Part shown: piece by piece, positions 61,852 to 64,000 of the stretch | Numbering within the stretch: position 1 is the first letter of the stretch | Layout: every line of letters starts with the position of its first letter | From: Terrimonas ginsenosidimutans | Lineage (GTDB): Bacteria > Bacteroidota > Bacteroidia > Chitinophagales > Chitinophagaceae | Assembly (NCBI RefSeq): GCF_022012415.1 | Contig: NZ_JAKLTR010000007.1 | Location: 186,001 to 250,000, forward strand | DNA: 64,000 nucleotides | Reading direction: 5' to 3' | Made by a program: the position numbers and the translations under genes | Notes under the pieces: model-generated | Told to the model about the DNA's origin: nothing | The model's database searches: none | The model's input: the letters and a program-made list of their open reading frames with translations, nothing else

Positions 61852-62721
61852 ATGAAACACACTCACCTGCTGCTGTCTGCCACATTATTCGCCCTTATCT
61901 TCTCTTCGGGCTGTAGCAAAAACAAGAATAACAATGGGCCAGGTACGCCGGGTACTGCGAAATATCCCGCAACCATAACCAAGACTGATGCATCCGGCCG
62001 GATAGCCACCACGTATGAGTACAACGACAAAAAACAACTCATCAGCCATAGGAGGGAAGACGGGGTGAGGCGGGATTTCGGCACAGCCATCATCGTGGAG
62101 ACGGTTCCTACGTTAACGTTTACGGCGACCAATACCTGGGTTTTTGAAAATATGACTACTCAAAACGTCTACGACGGCGGTTCGGTCAGTAAGATGATGT
62201 GGGAATCAAAATACGTATTCACAAATGGCAGTTCACGAACGGATAAACGCGGGATCCCTCTTTTCACAAGTACAGCGGATGGCCGGATGGAAAGCTCTCA
62301 GACCATGTTGTATGTCCCTGATCCTGCTACGACCCTTTATTACACCTATGATGATAAGAAGAATCTCAAGCAGATAGAATTTTTTCAATCCACTGACCCC
62401 TCGCGGCCATTCAACCGGTTAAAAGTGACGGGCGTAGACGATAAACCATCTGCCTTCAGTGCCGTGCGCGGTTATCAATGGTTATCTTACCCTCAGGCAT
62501 ATGCAGTGGATTATTCATTTGCATTCTGCGTTAACAACCCTACGCAGATCGTGATTGAATCCTACGATCGGGCCAGCAATTCCTACAAGGTGGCTGAGCA
62601 GAATGATTTTACATATGCCTATGATGCCGAGGGGTATCCCACCACGATTAATATCAGCGTTACTTATTACGGAACTACAACGACAAGAAGCAGCGCGTCG
62701 TATGCGATTGTATACAAGTAA
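61852..62721 (+). CDS. Hypothetical lipoprotein with YD-repeat-like segments
   Basis: A 289-residue lipoprotein with lipobox FSSGC (Cys21) and a low-complexity linker (KNKNNNGPGTPGT). The rest is beta-rich with segments similar to short YD/RHS-like repeats of Bacteroidota surface proteins: DASGRIATTYEYNDKKQLIS, YYTYDDKKNLKQIEF and FTYAYDAEGYPTTINIS. These 'Y.YD..gnl..i' units usually form a beta-sheet of a cell-surface or periplasmic protein. The function is not known. A clean terminator follows at 62763. Confidence 0.8.
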   Translation: MKHTHLLLSATLFALIFSSGCSKNKNNNGPGTPGTAKYPATITKTDASGRIATTYEYNDKKQLISHRREDGVRRDFGTAIIVETVPTLTFTATNTWVFENMTTQNVYDGGSVSKMMWESKYVFTNGSSRTDKRGIPLFTSTADGRMESSQTMLYVPDPATTLYYTYDDKKNLKQIEFFQSTDPSRPFNRLKVTGVDDKPSAFSAVRGYQWLSYPQAYAVDYSFAFCVNNPTQIVIESYDRASNSYKVAEQNDFTYAYDAEGYPTTINISVTYYGTTTTRSSASYAIVYK

Positions 62722-62762
62722 TCCGGAACGAAAACGCAAAGTAGCCGATGTTCGAGGGGAAG

Positions 62763-62798
62763 ATCCACTCATGGTTTATTTCATGAGTGGATTTGTTA
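62763..62798. terminator. Terminator between convergent genes
   Basis: ATCCACTCATG (62763-62773), 8-base loop, CATGAGTGGAT (62782-62792) form an 11-bp perfect stem followed by TTGTTA. It serves the lipoprotein gene and, being symmetrical, possibly also the convergent oxidoreductase gene. Confidence 0.7.
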
Positions 62799-62880
62799 TG
62801 TCTTTCAACTACTGCTTTTAACCGATAGCCAGGATACTTTTGCACAAATGATAAAGGAGAAATAGGGAAGCTTTACCTGT

Positions 62881-63885
62881 TTATCTGATCTCTGACATCA
62901 CTTCAGCAAACAGCCGGATAGATTTTACACGGTCTCCGATATCGTACGCGGTTGAGGCCACAATAAGCTCGTTCACTCCTGTTTCGTTTATAAAAGCCTG
63001 CACTTTGGGTTTCACGCTCTCTTTGCTTCCAACAAACGAATATTTAAGCATCTGGTGAACCGAAGGGTGATTGAGTATCTCTTTTAACTCGTCGGTCATT
63101 TCGGTCGGTGGTTGCAAGGCCTGGGGCTTACCGGTTAAAACGCCGACAAACATCCTGATCAATGTGGTGAATAATCTTTCCGCTTCTTCATCAGTGTCAG
63201 CTATACAAATATTTATCCCTGCCATTGTATACGGCTGATCTGAAAATTCGGATGGCTGAAACTCCTTATTGTAAATAGCTAATGCTTCCAGTAAATGCGA
63301 AGATGCAAAGTGACTGGCAAACGCATAAGGCAATCCTTTTTGAGCCGCCAAATGAGCACTATCCGTGCTGGAACCCAGTATATAGATCGGAACTTCTGTA
63401 CCTTCTGCGATAGCCGCTCTTACTTTTGCGTTTTTATTGGAGGCGGAAAAGTAGTTTTGAATTTTCTCCACTTCCCTGGGGAAAGCATGTGCAGCGCGCA
63501 TAAAGTCCGGACTGATGGCCTCGGCTGTTTCCCGGTCGGTGCCTGGAGCGCGGCCCAGACCAAGATCAATGCGGCCAGGGTATAGGTGAGCCAGCGTGCC
63601 AAATTGTTCCGCAATTACTAAAGGCGAATGATTAGGAAGCATTACACCTCCGGAACCTACTCTTAAAGTATGCGTATTTTCCGCTACGTAGCCGATAAGC
63701 AATGAAGGTGCATTACTACCTATATATGGAGAATTGTGATGTTCCGCAAACCAATACCGTTTGTAACCATGTGCCTCTGCTTCCCTGGCTAAAGCAAGTG
63801 AATTATTCAGGGTTTGTTTAATTGTATTGCCTTGCGAAACGATTGCAAGCTCTAATATTGAATACGCGATATTTTCTTTTTCCAT
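62881..63885 (-). CDS. LLM-class flavin-dependent oxidoreductase (luciferase-like, MsnO8-type)
   Basis: A 334-residue bacterial-luciferase-like monooxygenase that uses FMNH2 or F420. The start at 63885 is preferred to 63915 because the family begins close to YSILELAIVSQGNT. Motifs: AEAHGYKRYWFAEHHNSPYI, APSLLIGYVAENT, LRVGSGGVMLPNHSPLVIAE, FGTLAHLYPGRIDLGLGRAP, ILGSSTDSAHLAAQKGLPYA and the C-terminal VSTAYD-like ASTAYDIGDRVKSI. This identifies the 'MsnO8/group 1' subfamily. It is a single gene near the right edge; the remaining ~100 bases to the window end hold only its promoter region. Confidence 0.93.
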   Translation of the reverse strand: MEKENIAYSILELAIVSQGNTIKQTLNNSLALAREAEAHGYKRYWFAEHHNSPYIGSNAPSLLIGYVAENTHTLRVGSGGVMLPNHSPLVIAEQFGTLAHLYPGRIDLGLGRAPGTDRETAEAISPDFMRAAHAFPREVEKIQNYFSASNKNAKVRAAIAEGTEVPIYILGSSTDSAHLAAQKGLPYAFASHFASSHLLEALAIYNKEFQPSEFSDQPYTMAGINICIADTDEEAERLFTTLIRMFVGVLTGKPQALQPPTEMTDELKEILNHPSVHQMLKYSFVGSKESVKPKVQAFINETGVNELIVASTAYDIGDRVKSIRLFAEVMSEIR

Positions 63886-64000
63886 GTCAACTGGGCTGTT
63901 GTAATTAAAATCCAAACTGCCGTTTGGCTTCGCCGGTTAGTTAACAGAAAAAAACGCAATAAGTTTATTAAAGGGCAATAAAATATTGAAATGACATAGC

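Noticed and set aside
1-64000. tRNA, rRNA, riboswitch, integrase or transposase genes
   Set aside because: None could be recognised on either strand by eye; small structured RNAs may have been missed without covariance searches.

Overview
The window looks like the chromosome of a free-living Bacteroidota bacterium, most likely family Chitinophagaceae (Chitinophaga/Niastella-like). The evidence is a SusC/SusD nutrient-uptake pair, several TonB-dependent or carboxypeptidase-regulatory-domain outer-membrane barrels, many Cys-anchored lipoproteins, a very large secreted protein with a C-terminal type IX secretion sorting domain, a PUR/DUF3276-domain protein, LytS/LytR-type and hybrid sensor systems, and promoter -7 boxes of the Bacteroidota type (TAnnTTTG). 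No rRNA, tRNA, CRISPR array, transposase, integrase or prophage gene was seen.

Layout. 2-5007: the 3' part of a SusC gene (open at the left edge) plus SusD, ended by a strong terminator. 5430-8766: a small orphan gene, then a four-gene operon of ABC ATPase, membrane protein, GntR/YtrA-type repressor and periplasmic protein, with a perfect inverted repeat over the predicted transcription start. 8860-13126: an outer-membrane barrel protein and a second ABC exporter pair. 13262-16637: a TlpA-like lipoprotein that lacks its thioredoxin domain, and on the other strand an orphan GHKL ATPase fused to a PD-(D/E)XK-like nuclease domain. 17233-21683: a TPR histidine kinase overlapping a sigma-54 response regulator. 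22068-28539: an AraC regulator with four alpha/beta hydrolases, a flavin/PNPOx-fold protein and an exported isochorismatase-like hydrolase, interrupted by a MITE-like element. 28710-30819: a DMT-type membrane protein and an exported M28 peptidase.

30944-35558 is the most disturbed region. The C-terminal remnant of a TPR gene lies at one edge and the N-terminal remnant of a serine hydrolase at the other. Between them is about 3.8 kb with three orphan (lipo)protein reading frames on one strand, and a small hypothetical gene plus a PUR-domain fusion protein on the other. Just beyond, 35681-39815 holds a membrane-bound winged-helix regulator with four helically phased TGTAAA repeats upstream, a membrane AraC regulator and an intact serine hydrolase. 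40228-45000 carries zwf, a decayed LamG gene and a LytR/LytS pair. 45562-48597 is the giant T9SS-secreted protein, followed by a ~1-kb array of 180-bp units, each with two inverted hairpin sequences. 49713-63885 contains a ChaA-like antiporter, small exported proteins, a PAS histidine kinase, a TonB receptor, an aldo/keto reductase with an AraC regulator, lipoproteins and an LLM flavin oxidoreductase.

Candidates for undescribed biology are the GHKL-nuclease fusion with its own palindromic operator, the PUR-domain fusion inside the islet flanked by two broken genes, and several families of non-coding repeats. Functions come from motifs read by eye; no database search was run.
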